The notes under the pieces: generated by a model
The model's database searches: none
Seen by the model: only the letters and a program-made list of their open reading frames with translations
What the model was told of the DNA's origin: nothing
Source of the DNA: Nocardioides albertanoniae
GTDB lineage: Bacteria > Actinomycetota > Actinomycetes > Propionibacteriales > Nocardioidaceae
Assembly (NCBI RefSeq): GCF_006716315.1
Contig: NZ_VFOV01000001.1
Location: 2,558,501 to 2,622,500 of the forward strand
Length of the DNA stretch: 64,000 bases
Direction: 5' to 3'
Made by a program: the position numbers and the translations under genes
Shown here: piece after piece, positions 25,422 to 34,025 of the stretch
Numbering within the stretch: the stretch's first letter is position 1
How the letters are laid out: every line of letters starts with the position of its first letter

Positions 25422-25478
25422 GCGGGAGATCCTGCGGTTATCGCAAGACTTCACCGCAATTCTTCCAGCGACCGCTGG

Positions 25479-25484
25479 TAGGGT
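25479..25484 (+). promoter_or_regulatory. -10 box TAGGGT for the kdd-kamDE operon
   Basis: TAGGGT lies 34 bp upstream of kdd. Transcription from about 25491 would leave a short leader that includes AAGGAGG at 25503-25509. Confidence 0.45.
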
Positions 25485-25518
25485 CCGCCGTGAGATGGAC
25501 GCAAGGAGGCGTACGACG

Positions 25519-26595
25519 ATGACATCTTCCGACCCCACCGGCCTGCACCGCGTGCTCGATGAGCCGATGGCCGGCTCCCTGCCGCTGCCCCAGGCGGCCC
25601 ACAGGCTCGACACCCGAGCGACGCTGTGGCCCGACGAGGTGCGCATCCGCGTCGAGCGGCTGAACCTCGATGCGGCCTCGTTCCGGCAGCTGGAGGCCAC
25701 CTACGACGGAGACGGCGATGCCGTACGCCGCGCGGTGCTCGACATCGTCGCCGAACGCGGCAAGATGCAGAATCCGGTGACCGGGTCGGGCGGGATGCTC
25801 GTCGGTGTGGTCGACGAGGTCGGACCGGAGTCCCCGTTGGGGCTGAAGGTGGGCGACCGCGTCGCGACCCTGGTGTCGCTGACCCTGACGCCGCTCGTGA
25901 TCGAGGACGGGCTCGATCGATGGGCGGGCACGGACGAGCAGGTGCCGTGCGACGGCTACGCGATCCTCTTCGGCCGCTCGATCGCCGCGGTGCTTCCCGA
26001 CGACCTCACCCCTGAGCTCGCGCTCTCGGTGATGGACGTGTGCGGCGCTCCGGCACTCACCCGCCGGGTCGTCTCGGAGCGCTATGCCGGGGGAGTCGTC
26101 GCGGTGATCGGTGGCGGCGGCAAGTCCGGCTCGCTCTCGCTGGCCGCTGCCCGTGACGCCGGCGCCGGACATCTCATCGGCGTCGTCCCGACCGAGACCG
26201 AGGCGGACCTTCTTCGCGAGGCCGCGCTCGCCGACGAGGTCGTGGTCGCCGACGCCCGCAACCCGGTGGCGCTGCGCGACGCGGTGGCCAAGGCTGCGTC
26301 GGCTGCCTCCGGCTCGGCCTCGGAGGGTGGGCCGGCGGACGTCACGGTCGTCTGCGTCGACGTGCCCGGCTGCGAGGGCGGGGCGATCCTCTCGACCGCC
26401 GACCAGGGCACGGTGGTCTTCTTCTCGATGGCCACCTCCTTCTCGGCCGCCGCGCTCGGTGCCGAAGGCCTCGCGGCCGACGTCACGATGCTCGTCGGCA
26501 ACGGCTACGTCCCCGGGCACGCCGGCTACGCCCTCGACCTCCTGCGTGCCGATACCGGTGTCCGGGCGCTGTTCGAGAGGAGACTGGCCCAGTGA
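25519..26595 (+). CDS. kdd: L-erythro-3,5-diaminohexanoate dehydrogenase
   Basis: A 358-residue NAD-dependent dehydrogenase with an MDR-like shape. GGMLVGVVDEVGPESPLGLKVGDRVATL is the catalytic-domain segment, and AGGVVAVIGGGGKSGSLSLAAARDAGAG is the Rossmann dinucleotide loop. The conserved RIRVERLNLDAASFRQL and SVMDVCGAPA segments fit Kdd of lysine fermentation, which oxidatively deaminates 3,5-diaminohexanoate to 3-keto-5-aminohexanoate. The start at ATG 25519 follows AAGGAGG; the in-frame ATG 25495 has no such site. The end overlaps kamD by 4 bp. The substrate assignment rests on operon context plus family resemblance. Confidence 0.88.
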   Translation: MTSSDPTGLHRVLDEPMAGSLPLPQAAHRLDTRATLWPDEVRIRVERLNLDAASFRQLEATYDGDGDAVRRAVLDIVAERGKMQNPVTGSGGMLVGVVDEVGPESPLGLKVGDRVATLVSLTLTPLVIEDGLDRWAGTDEQVPCDGYAILFGRSIAAVLPDDLTPELALSVMDVCGAPALTRRVVSERYAGGVVAVIGGGGKSGSLSLAAARDAGAGHLIGVVPTETEADLLREAALADEVVVADARNPVALRDAVAKAASAASGSASEGGPADVTVVCVDVPGCEGGAILSTADQGTVVFFSMATSFSAAALGAEGLAADVTMLVGNGYVPGHAGYALDLLRADTGVRALFERRLAQ

Positions 26596-28148
26596 GACTC
26601 GATCTGGACCCACGCACGATCGCCCAGGCCCGTGCGCTGGCGGCGAAGGTCGGCGACCCGATCGTCGAGATGGCCAAGAAGCACACCACGGTCGCCGTCG
26701 AGCGAGCCACGCTGCGACTGGCCGGTCTCGGCGGCGCCGACCCCGACGGCACCCCCTGGGTGAACCATCTCGTCGACGCGGTGCGCGCCGACGTCGGACT
26801 CGAGAACGGCGTCTCGCTGCCGGTGTGGCACGCACTGCCGGCCTACGGCAACGACCTGCCCCGCCTCGCCGAGGAGGCCGCAGCCGGGCAGGTGAGCTTC
26901 CGGCTTCCGGAGGGCTCGGAGGCCGATCTGGCTGCCAAGCGCGCCCGGGAGTCGGTCGGTGTCGGCATCGCCAAGCTCGACGCCAGCCGTCTCGACCGCG
27001 ACCGGATGATCAGCGAGATCGGTGACGCTCCGCGCAAACCGTGGATCTACCTCATCGTCGCCACCGGCGACATCTACGAGGACATCCCGCAGGCGCAGGC
27101 GGCTGCCCGCGAGGGCGCCGACATCATCGCGGTGATCCGCTCGACCGGTCAGTCGCTGCTCGACTACGTGCCCGAGGGTGCCACCCGGGAGGGTTTCGCC
27201 GGAACGTACGCGACGCAGGAGAACTTCCGGCTGATGCGGGCAGCGCTCGACGAGACCAGTCGCGAGCTCGGTCGCTACGTGCGCCTCACCAACTACGCGA
27301 GCGGGCTGTGCATGCCCGAGATCGCCGCTCTGGCGGGCATGGAGCGGCTCGACATGATGCTCAACGACTCGATGTACGGGATCCTGTTCCGCGACATCAA
27401 CCCGGTGCGTACGTTCGTCGACCAGCGGCTCTCGCGCCAGATCCACGCGCGGGCGGGGATCATCATCAACACCGGCGAGGACAACTACCTCACCACCGCC
27501 GACGCGGTCGAGGCGGCGCACACGGTGACGACCTCCCAGCTGCTCAACGAGTACTTCGCCAAGGAGGCCGGCCTCGAGGACTGGCAGCTGGGTCTGGGCC
27601 ATGCCTTCGAGATCAACCCGGACGTGCCCGACTCGTTCCGCCTCGAGCTCGCGCACGCGCTGCTGGCCAAGACGATCTTCCCCGACGCCCCGCTGAAGTG
27701 GATGCCGCCGACGCGGCACATGACCGGTGACATCTTCAAGGGCTACCTGCTCGACGGCTTCTTCAACCTCGCCGGTGCGATGACCGACCAGGGCATCCTG
27801 CTGGTCGGGATGATGACCGAGGCGGTCGTGACGCCGTGGATCTCCGATCGCGACCTGGCGCTGCAGAACGTCCGCTACGTCATGGACGCGGCCGGCAAGC
27901 TCGGTGAAGACTTCCACCCCGCTCCCGACGGGTTCATCGCCAACCGGGCCCGCGAGGTCCTGGGCGACTCGCTCGACCTGCTCGGCAAGATCATCGAGGA
28001 GCCCAACGGTCTGCTCGACGCGATCGCCGACGGCACCTTCGGGCTGATGAAGCGCCCGGCCGACGCGGGCAAGGGCCTCGACGGCGTGGCCGAGAAGTCC
28101 GAGGCGTACTACAACCCGGCCACTGACATCTTGGAGGGCGACAAGTGA
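26592..28148 (+). CDS. kamD: Lysine 5,6-aminomutase alpha subunit
   Basis: A 518-residue protein, matching the usual KamD length. Long conserved tracts include RSTGQSLLDYVPEGATREGFAGTYATQENF, RYVRLTNYASGLCMPEIA, LNDSMYGILFRDINPVRTFVDQ and NTGEDNYLTTADAVEAAHTVTTSQLLNEYFAKEAGL. The subunit forms the PLP- and substrate-binding TIM barrel that, with KamE and adenosylcobalamin, moves the terminal amino group of beta-lysine from C6 to C5. It starts with GTG inside the kdd stop (GTGA) and overlaps kamE by 4 bp, so kdd, kamD and kamE are translationally coupled. Confidence 0.95.
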   Translation: MRLDLDPRTIAQARALAAKVGDPIVEMAKKHTTVAVERATLRLAGLGGADPDGTPWVNHLVDAVRADVGLENGVSLPVWHALPAYGNDLPRLAEEAAAGQVSFRLPEGSEADLAAKRARESVGVGIAKLDASRLDRDRMISEIGDAPRKPWIYLIVATGDIYEDIPQAQAAAREGADIIAVIRSTGQSLLDYVPEGATREGFAGTYATQENFRLMRAALDETSRELGRYVRLTNYASGLCMPEIAALAGMERLDMMLNDSMYGILFRDINPVRTFVDQRLSRQIHARAGIIINTGEDNYLTTADAVEAAHTVTTSQLLNEYFAKEAGLEDWQLGLGHAFEINPDVPDSFRLELAHALLAKTIFPDAPLKWMPPTRHMTGDIFKGYLLDGFFNLAGAMTDQGILLVGMMTEAVVTPWISDRDLALQNVRYVMDAAGKLGEDFHPAPDGFIANRAREVLGDSLDLLGKIIEEPNGLLDAIADGTFGLMKRPADAGKGLDGVAEKSEAYYNPATDILEGDK

Positions 28149-28900
28149 CCACGGAAAATAGGCACCTGATCAGGCCGTACGGCGACACCACCGGTGACGG
28201 GATGGTGCAGATCTCCTTCACGTTGCCGATCGCGCACGGCAAGGTCGCCGACGGGGCCGCGCTGCAGCTGGCCAACAAGATGGGCATGGACCCGGCGATG
28301 GTCGTGCACTCCAAGCCGATGGGCCCCAACTTCTCCTTCTTCGTCGTCTACGGCCAGGTCAACCATCTCGTCGACACCGACAAGGTGGTGGTCGTCGAGC
28401 GCGACTTCCCGCTGCTGACGCCCAAGGAGGCCAACGCGGTGATCAAGGAGACGCTGCGACGGCCGATGGTCGTCGTGGGCGCCTGCATCGGCACCGACGC
28501 CCACACCGTGGGGATCGACGCGATCCTCAACATCAAAGGGTTCGCGGGGGAGAAGGGGCTGGAGTACTACAAGGAGATCGAGGTCGTGAACCTCGGCGCC
28601 CAGGTCTCCGTGCCGGCCCTCGTGGAGGCAGCCGTGACGCGAGGCGCCGATGCCGTGCTCGTCTCCCAGGTCGTCACCCAGCGCGACGCTCACATCCTCA
28701 ACACCCGGGAGATGTCGGCGGCGTTCCGCGAGGCCTATCCGGCGGGGGAGCGGCCGCTGCTGATCGCAGGAGGGCCGCGCTTCGACGAGGCCAAGACCGC
28801 CGAGCTCGGCGTCGACCGCATCTTCGGCCGTGGCACCACCCCGGCCGACGTCGCCTCCTACCTCGTCCACCGCACCGCGTCGAAGGAGCCCGCCGCATGA
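28145..28900 (+). CDS. kamE: Lysine 5,6-aminomutase beta subunit, B12-binding
   Basis: A 251-residue cobalamin-binding subunit. The DxHxxG motif is Asp118-Ala-His120-Thr-Val-Gly123, where His120 is the lower cobalt ligand. Lys131 in ILNIKGFAG is eleven residues later, the position of the PLP-binding Lys (Lys144) in the clostridial enzyme. NLGAQVSVPALVEAA and LLIAGGPRFDEAK are B12-fold loops. With KamD it forms the adenosylcobalamin- and PLP-dependent aminomutase. The GTG start overlaps the kamD stop and the end overlaps kal. Confidence 0.95.
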   Translation: MTTENRHLIRPYGDTTGDGMVQISFTLPIAHGKVADGAALQLANKMGMDPAMVVHSKPMGPNFSFFVVYGQVNHLVDTDKVVVVERDFPLLTPKEANAVIKETLRRPMVVVGACIGTDAHTVGIDAILNIKGFAGEKGLEYYKEIEVVNLGAQVSVPALVEAAVTRGADAVLVSQVVTQRDAHILNTREMSAAFREAYPAGERPLLIAGGPRFDEAKTAELGVDRIFGRGTTPADVASYLVHRTASKEPAA

Positions 28901-29292
28901 GCACCCCGGAGATCGGCACCACGGTCGTCCACCGCCGTTACGTCCCCTACTCGCACGCCCACTACGCCGGCAACCTCGTCGACGGGGCCTACAGCCTGGG
29001 GCTCTTCGGCGACGTCGCGACCGAGATGTGCATCCTCACCGACGGCGACGAGGGGCTGTTCGCCTCCTACGACGACGTGCAGTTCAAGGCGCCGGTGCGT
29101 GCCGGCGACGTCCTGGAGATCACCTGCGAGCTGGTCAGGGCCGGCAGGCGCTCGCGGGTGATGGAATTCGCGGTACGCGTCGTGGCCCGAGGGGCGGCCA
29201 CCGAGGCGCAGCCGGGAGCTGCTCAGCTGCTGGACGAGCCGATCCTCGCCACCTCCGCGCGGGGTACCGTGGTCGTTCCGGAATCGACGTAA
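28897..29292 (+). CDS. kal: 3-aminobutyryl-CoA ammonia lyase, hotdog fold
   Basis: A 131-residue hotdog-fold protein. HRRYVPYSHAHYAGNLVDGAYSLGLFGDVATE contains the helix and active-site loop of Kal; LFASYDDVQFKAPVRAGDVLEITCELVRAGRRSR matches the strand region. Kal releases ammonia from L-3-aminobutyryl-CoA to give crotonyl-CoA, the last dedicated step of lysine fermentation. It is the last gene of the coupled kdd-kamD-kamE-kal operon. The gene for the preceding step, kce (3-keto-5-aminohexanoate cleavage), is not in the window. Confidence 0.88.
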   Translation: MSTPEIGTTVVHRRYVPYSHAHYAGNLVDGAYSLGLFGDVATEMCILTDGDEGLFASYDDVQFKAPVRAGDVLEITCELVRAGRRSRVMEFAVRVVARGAATEAQPGAAQLLDEPILATSARGTVVVPEST

Positions 29293-29792
29293 CGCATACC
29301 TGCGGTCGACACGCCGCGGACGGTCGAGTTTTCGAGGCTTTTTTGCCGTACGCAGGCTGTTGCTGACCTGCGAAAACTCTCGTTCTCGCAGGTCAGGGGC
29401 TTGTTGACTTACGTCGATCGAACGGGTGAAGGTGGCGTGGTTCGCCCATGCAGAGTTGTGGCAGGCGGACCGGCGCCCGACGGTTCGGGTCGGGGGGTGT
29501 CGCGCCAGACATTTCTCTCGATGCGTTCTAACGGGTTCGGTCAACCTCCGCGAGGGCAACGCGGGAGGGCCAAGGCGCCCTTAGACAACGATCGTCCCCT
29601 TGCCTCCAGCAGGGATCGGAACGGCCCGAAGATCGTCTTGGTGCTCCCGCGCCTCTGCTGGCGTCGCAGGGCCATCGCCCTCCGCCGACTTTCCGGGCCG
29701 ACTTCTGGGCCGACAGTCCTGGCATTCGATCAAGTGACCAACGGCCGGATATCCTGTGATCTCCACCCCATTCCTCGACAAGGCCGACGTAC
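29293..29792. other. Non-coding gap with one hairpin
   Basis: These 500 bp after the kal operon are less GC-rich than their surroundings and hold no ORF with convincing codon use or start. The only clear structure is the hairpin at 29363-29396. An open frame at 29401-29796 reads as low-complexity Arg/Gly sequence and is not called. Confidence 0.5.
29363..29396 (+). terminator. Hairpin after the kdd-kamDE-kal operon
   Basis: CTGACCTGCGA pairs perfectly with TCGCAGGTCAG (11 bp, 12-base loop), 70 bp downstream of kal. There is no strong U tract, but the place suits a terminator. Confidence 0.5.
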
Positions 29793-30605
29793 GTGACGAA
29801 CGAGCAGCTTCCTCCCTGGACCGAGATCGGCCGGGCGGTGATGGTGATCCCGACCTACAACGAGGCGGACAACCTCACCTGGATCGTCGGCCGGCTCCGC
29901 AAGGCTCAGCCACGTCTCGACGTGCTGGTCGTCGACGACGGGTCGCCCGACGGCACCGGCATGATCGCCAGCGAGCTGGCCGACAACGACGACCAGATCC
30001 ACGTGCTCCATCGCACGGAGAAGGCCGGCCTGGGCGCGGCCTACCTGCACGGGTTCGGCTGGGCGCTCGACCAGGGCTACGACGTCGTGGGGGAGATGGA
30101 CGCCGACGGCTCCCACCAGCCCGAGGAGCTCCACCGCCTGCTCGACGCGCTCACCTCCGCCGATCTGGTGATCGGTGCCCGCTGGATCCGGGGCGGCTCG
30201 GTAGTCAACTGGCCGCTGTCGCGACGCCTGCTCTCGGTCGGCGGCAACCTCTATGTCCGGGCGCTGCTCGGGATCGGCGTTCACGACGCCACCGCCGGCT
30301 ACCGCCTCTTCCGGCGTACGACGCTGGAGAAGCTGCAGCTCAACAGCGTCGAGTCCACCGGCTATGTCTTCCAGACGGAGATGGTCACCCGCACCCTGCG
30401 GGCCGGCCTCACGGTCAAGGAGGTGCCGATCCAGTTCATCGAACGGGTCCGCGGCGAGTCGAAGATGAGCCCGGGGGTCGCTGCCGAGTCGATGCGCCGG
30501 GTGACCCGCTGGGGTCTGGCGGAGCGGCGCGACCAGCTCCGTCGGCTGCTGCACCGGATCGGGCTGAGCCGTCTTGCCGGCCGTCTCGTGGGTGAGCGCC
30601 GATGA
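29793..30605 (+). CDS. Polyprenol monophosphomannose synthase
   Basis: A 270-residue GT2 family glycosyltransferase of the dolichol-phosphate mannose synthase type. VMVIPTYNEADNL opens the domain, VVDDGSPDGTGMIA binds nucleotide, EMDADGSHQPEELHRLL holds the DxD-like metal site, and GYRLFRR with VFQTEMVTRTLRAGLTVKEVPIQFIER completes the family core. There is no membrane domain, so it is the soluble catalytic part acting at the membrane. It makes polyprenyl-P-mannose from GDP-mannose for lipoarabinomannan or protein mannosylation. The GTG at 29793 is the start. The fxsA stop-start overlap (ATGA) follows; this Ppm1-FxsA-RbpA order is common in actinobacteria. Confidence 0.9.
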   Translation: MTNEQLPPWTEIGRAVMVIPTYNEADNLTWIVGRLRKAQPRLDVLVVDDGSPDGTGMIASELADNDDQIHVLHRTEKAGLGAAYLHGFGWALDQGYDVVGEMDADGSHQPEELHRLLDALTSADLVIGARWIRGGSVVNWPLSRRLLSVGGNLYVRALLGIGVHDATAGYRLFRRTTLEKLQLNSVESTGYVFQTEMVTRTLRAGLTVKEVPIQFIERVRGESKMSPGVAAESMRRVTRWGLAERRDQLRRLLHRIGLSRLAGRLVGERR

Positions 30606-31132
30606 GCGCCACGACCAACATGCGCTCGGGCGGCACCACGCGGCGCCGCATCTCCTTGGTGCTCGTCGTGCTGCTTCTGGTGGTGCCGCTGGCCGAGCTC
30701 TTCGTGCTCATCCAGGTCGGTCAGGTCATCGGCGTGTGGTGGACGATCCTGCTGCTCGTGGCCGACTCGATCTTCGGCGCATGGCTGATGCGCCGCGAGG
30801 GTGCCCGAGCCTGGTCTGCCCTGTCGACGGCGCTCTCCACGGGCAAGCTGCCCTCCAGCGAGATCGCCGACGGGGCGTTGATCCTCCTCGGCGGCGCGCT
30901 GATGCTGAGCCCCGGTTTCGTGACCGACATCTTCGGCATCGTGCTGATCCTGCCGTTCACCCGGCCGGTCTTCCGACGCATCTTGGCCGTGCTGGTGCAG
31001 AAGCGGCTGGTGAGCGCCGCGATGCCCACGATGTTCGGTGCGGGTGCCGCCGGCGGCTCCGGTGCTGGTGGCCGACAGCGCAGCGACGACATCGTCACCG
31101 GCGAGGTCATCGACAACGACGACCCGGCCTGA
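30602..31132 (+). CDS. FxsA family membrane protein
   Basis: A 176-residue protein. Residues about 18-60 hold two membrane segments (LVVLLLVVPLAELFVLIQVGQVIGVWWTILLLVADSIFGAWLMRREG) followed by an amphipathic helix, and residues 88-125 a third hydrophobic region with GALLLLGGALMLSPGFVTDIFG-like sequence that defines the FxsA domain. The C-terminus is Gly-rich and acidic. FxsA in E. coli was linked to phage exclusion; its normal role is unknown. It overlaps the mannose synthase gene by 4 bp. Confidence 0.9.
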   Translation: MSATTNMRSGGTTRRRISLVLVVLLLVVPLAELFVLIQVGQVIGVWWTILLLVADSIFGAWLMRREGARAWSALSTALSTGKLPSSEIADGALILLGGALMLSPGFVTDIFGIVLILPFTRPVFRRILAVLVQKRLVSAAMPTMFGAGAAGGSGAGGRQRSDDIVTGEVIDNDDPA

Positions 31133-31153
31133 GTCCGGGCCTGATCAGGCCTG

Positions 31154-31205
31154 AGATACGCCGAAGGCGGCCTTCCGATGCTGGAAGGCCGCCTTCGGCG
31201 TATCT
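31154..31205. terminator. Bidirectional terminator, 23-bp stem
   Basis: A perfect 23-bp inverted repeat with a 6-base loop (GATGCT) lies between the convergent fxsA and rbpA genes. Confidence 0.88.
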
Positions 31206-31211
31206 GAGAAG

Positions 31212-31598
31212 TCAGGCGTTGGCCTTCTTCTTTCCCGGTCCCTTGCGGTGCAGGTGAGCCGGGCCGATCTCGCCACCGCGGAGCAGGTCGAGGCGCTCCT
31301 TCAAGATGTCCTCGAGCTCCTTCTCCGAGCGACGCTCGAGGAGCATGTCCCAGTGGGTGCGGGCCGGCTTCTCGGCCTTCTCCTCGGGCTTGGCGCCGGA
31401 GAGGTTGAGAGCCTCCATGCCGCAGCGCGGGCACTCCCACACGGCCGGCACCTCGGCCTCGTCCGACATCGTGATCTCGAAGTCGTGGGCCTGCGGGCAG
31501 CGGTAGGCCACCTGCTGGCGACCCGCGAACTCGATGCCGCGCTCGTCTTCAAAACTCTGTCCGCCCAGTCGGGCACCGCGCAACGTACGCTCGGCCAT
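31212..31598 (-). CDS. rbpA: RNA polymerase-binding protein RbpA
   Basis: A 128-residue RbpA: MAERTLRGARLGGQSFEDERG is the conserved N-terminal tail, YRCPQAHDFEITMSDEAEVPAVWECPRCG the core domain with a CxxC-type end, and ARTHWDMLLERRSEKELEDILKERLDLLR the basic linker and sigma-interaction domain. RbpA binds the primary sigma factor and RNA polymerase and stabilises the open complex in actinobacteria. A SigR-type promoter lies about 100 bp upstream, consistent with oxidative-stress induction as known in Streptomyces coelicolor. Confidence 0.96.
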   Translation of the reverse strand: MAERTLRGARLGGQSFEDERGIEFAGRQQVAYRCPQAHDFEITMSDEAEVPAVWECPRCGMEALNLSGAKPEEKAEKPARTHWDMLLERRSEKELEDILKERLDLLRGGEIGPAHLHRKGPGKKKANA

Positions 31599-31697
31599 AA
31601 GGCACCTCCTGAGTCGATCGTCCCCCGTTGAATGTGCTGAAGAGCGACGCGGTCTGCGGACTCATAACGCAGGCCGGTCAGGCCTCTTCACACCAAC

Positions 31698-31723
31698 AAC
31701 GGTACAGAGGAGGTGATGATTCC
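31698..31723 (-). promoter_or_regulatory. SigR-type promoter of rbpA
   Basis: The reverse strand reads GGAAT, 18 bases, GTT, the exact SigR/SigH consensus spacing of Streptomyces thiol-stress promoters, directed toward rbpA. The leader would be about 90 nt. Confidence 0.6.
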
Positions 31724-31840
31724 GTGAATTGTGGACCGTCTCGCTGTGTTGTTCGATACAGGCCTCGCCTGACCTGCGATCTTTTCTGAGAAGAACCTGA
31801 GAGCGTGCGTCCTGAACCCGCTAGCCGGCAGGTGCGGGCA

Positions 31841-33193
31841 TCAGGCCTGCGCCGGGCTCCGGTTGCCCGCCTGCTCGATGCCCTTGGCGGTGTTGACCAG
31901 TGCGAGGAGCGCGCCGCCGATCACGAAGAAGGCGATCAACGCCAAGATCGCCGGACGGTAGGAGTCGGTGAGCTGGTAGACGAGGCCGAAGACCAGCGTG
32001 CCGAGCCACGAGGTGCCGCGGTCCATGGCGTGGTAGAGGCTGAAGTACTCCGCCTCCTTGCCCGCAGGGATGAACAGCGAGAAGTAGGACCGGGCCAGCG
32101 CCTGGGTGCCGCCCATGACCAGCCCGATGCCGATCGCCACGATGACCAGCGGCAGCAGCGTACGCTCCGGCACGAAGTAGGCGATCACCACGATCACCAT
32201 CCAGCCGACGAGCCCGCCGAGGATGACCCGTTTCGCACCGAACCGGTTGGCGAGACGGCCGAAGAAGACAGCGCCGCCGACCGCGACGAACTGCACCAGC
32301 AGATAGATGCCGAGCATCGTGCCGGTCTCGAAGCCGAGCTCCTCCACGCCGTAGGTCGAGGCCGAGCTGATGACCGTCTGGATGCCGTCGTTGAAGAAGA
32401 GGTAGGCGAGCAGGAAGGTCAGCGCGACCGGATAGCGCGGCAGCTCCTTGAGCGTCACGAAGAGCTGGCCGAACGAGCGCGCCACCACGCCGCCGGAGAC
32501 GTCTTCGACGTCGGCCGGTTCGCGTCGCCGGATCCGGAGCCACGGGATGATGATGAACCCGGCCCACCACAGGGCCGCCGAGAGCATCGAGAGCCGCACC
32601 GCCAGGGCGGTGCCGAGCCCCAGGGGGTCGGCGAAGGTCACCACGAGGAAGTTGACCGCGAGCAGCAGCCCGCCGCCGGCGTAGCCGTAGGCCCAGCCGA
32701 CCGAGGAGACCCGGTCGCGCTCGGCCTCGGTGGAGATGAGCGGGAGGATCGAGTCGCTGACCACCACTGCCGCCCCGGCGCACAGGTTGGCGACGATGAA
32801 CATGATCGACCCGAACCACCAGTTGTCCCCGGTCATGAAGAACAACAGGGCCGCGCACAGTGCACCCGCCCAGCCGAAGCCGGCCATCAGGTCGGGCTTG
32901 CGCGAGGTGCGGTCGGCGATCGCACCGACGAGCGGGTAGACGAGCGCCGAGAGCAGCGTCGAGAAGGTGATGATGTAGGACGGCAGCGCGCCCGGCGCGA
33001 CCGAGAGTCCGAGCACGTCGACCCGGTTGTCGACCGCGGCGGCTTTCGCGACCTCGATCAGGTAGGGCGCGAACAGCACCCCGGCAACCGTCGTCTGGAA
33101 CGCGGAGACGGCCCAGTCGGCGAAGAACCAGCCCTTCTGCTCCCGGGCTCGCTCGAGCGGTCTGAAGTCGCCGATGCCGGTTGGTGTGCTCAC
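31841..33193 (-). CDS. UMF1/Atg22-like MFS transporter
   Basis: A 450-residue, 12-segment transporter. KGWFFADWAVSAFQTTVAGVLFAPYLIEVA at the N-terminus, LVGAIADRTSRKPDLMAGFGW in the first loop and SSVGWAYGYAGGGLLLAVNFLVV mark the UMF1 group related to vacuolar effluxer Atg22. The yeast relative exports amino acids from vacuoles; the bacterial substrate is unknown. It overlaps the GDPD gene by 4 bp on the same strand, so both are expressed together. Confidence 0.85.
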   Translation of the reverse strand: MSTPTGIGDFRPLERAREQKGWFFADWAVSAFQTTVAGVLFAPYLIEVAKAAAVDNRVDVLGLSVAPGALPSYIITFSTLLSALVYPLVGAIADRTSRKPDLMAGFGWAGALCAALLFFMTGDNWWFGSIMFIVANLCAGAAVVVSDSILPLISTEAERDRVSSVGWAYGYAGGGLLLAVNFLVVTFADPLGLGTALAVRLSMLSAALWWAGFIIIPWLRIRRREPADVEDVSGGVVARSFGQLFVTLKELPRYPVALTFLLAYLFFNDGIQTVISSASTYGVEELGFETGTMLGIYLLVQFVAVGGAVFFGRLANRFGAKRVILGGLVGWMVIVVIAYFVPERTLLPLVIVAIGIGLVMGGTQALARSYFSLFIPAGKEAEYFSLYHAMDRGTSWLGTLVFGLVYQLTDSYRPAILALIAFFVIGGALLALVNTAKGIEQAGNRSPAQA

Positions 33194-34002
33194 TTCGCAG
33201 GCTCCTCGCCACGCTCGTCATCGGACTCCCACAGGCCGCGCTCCACCAGGAACGCCTTCAGCAGGTCGGTGCGGTCGGTCATCAACCCGTCGACGTCGCG
33301 CTCGACGAGCTGCTCCATCTCGGCCGGGTCGTCGATGGTCCAGACATGGACCTCCTTGCCGGCCTGGTGCGCGCGGCGTACGAGACCGCGCGATGCCACT
33401 CGCACCGAGAGCGGTCCACGAAGACGCTGACGATGCGGGATCTGGAAGGCGTCGAACCGCTCGCCGGCGAGCCGCCGGGCGATGCCGGCGGTGGGGGAGA
33501 GCAGATAGGCCAGCACCTCTCGCGGGTGCGCCGACGTGCGCACCCGGCCCTGGGTCAGTCGGCGGAACGCCTCGAGCCGGCGCCCCGAGAACGAGCCCAC
33601 GATGACCTTGTCCTCGCGGTCGGTCGCGACCAGGAGCGCCGCCAGCGCGGCACCGGCCCCGTCGGACTTGAGATCGATGTTGAACGTGGCCTCCGGGAAC
33701 GCCTCGAAGAGCTCTGCCAGGGTCGGCACCCCGTGCAGGCCGCCGATCCTGGCGCTTTGCACCTCGGCGTACGTCATCTCCGCGATCAGCCCGCGCACGT
33801 CGGTCACCCGATCCAGCGCCTCGTCGTGGAAGGCGAGCAACACACCGTCACGGGTGACGTGCACGTCGGTCTCGAGATGGGTGTAGCCGAGGCTCACCGC
33901 ATGTCGGAAGGCCTCCAAGGTGTTCTCCATCCCGATCAGGTCGGGGTGGAGCGCACCGCCACGGTGCGCATAGGCGCGTACGCGCCTGGGATGCTCGGTC
34001 AC
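33190..34002 (-). CDS. Glycerophosphodiester phosphodiesterase
   Basis: A 270-residue GDPD-family TIM barrel. AYAHRGGALHPDLIGMENTLEAFRHAVSLGYTHLETDVHVTRDGVLLAFHDEALDRVTD contains the catalytic His-Arg, the Glu-Asn-Thr, metal-binding Glu/Asp and the second catalytic His. VHVWTIDDPAEMEQLVERDVDGLMTDRTDLL closes the barrel. It hydrolyses glycerophosphodiesters to glycerol-3-phosphate and an alcohol. No signal peptide is seen, so it is cytoplasmic. GTG 34002 is chosen because TTCAAT lies six bases upstream; an upstream ATG at 34020 is possible. Confidence 0.9.
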   Translation of the reverse strand: MTEHPRRVRAYAHRGGALHPDLIGMENTLEAFRHAVSLGYTHLETDVHVTRDGVLLAFHDEALDRVTDVRGLIAEMTYAEVQSARIGGLHGVPTLAELFEAFPEATFNIDLKSDGAGAALAALLVATDREDKVIVGSFSGRRLEAFRRLTQGRVRTSAHPREVLAYLLSPTAGIARRLAGERFDAFQIPHRQRLRGPLSVRVASRGLVRRAHQAGKEVHVWTIDDPAEMEQLVERDVDGLMTDRTDLLKAFLVERGLWESDDERGEEPAK

Positions 34003-34025
34003 AGGAGCATTGAACCCCACCCCGG

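Noticed and set aside
29401..29796. A 131-codon forward ORF in the gap after kal
   Set aside because: No ribosome site or leaderless -10, no recognisable fold, Arg-rich composition, and its end overlaps the mannose synthase start.
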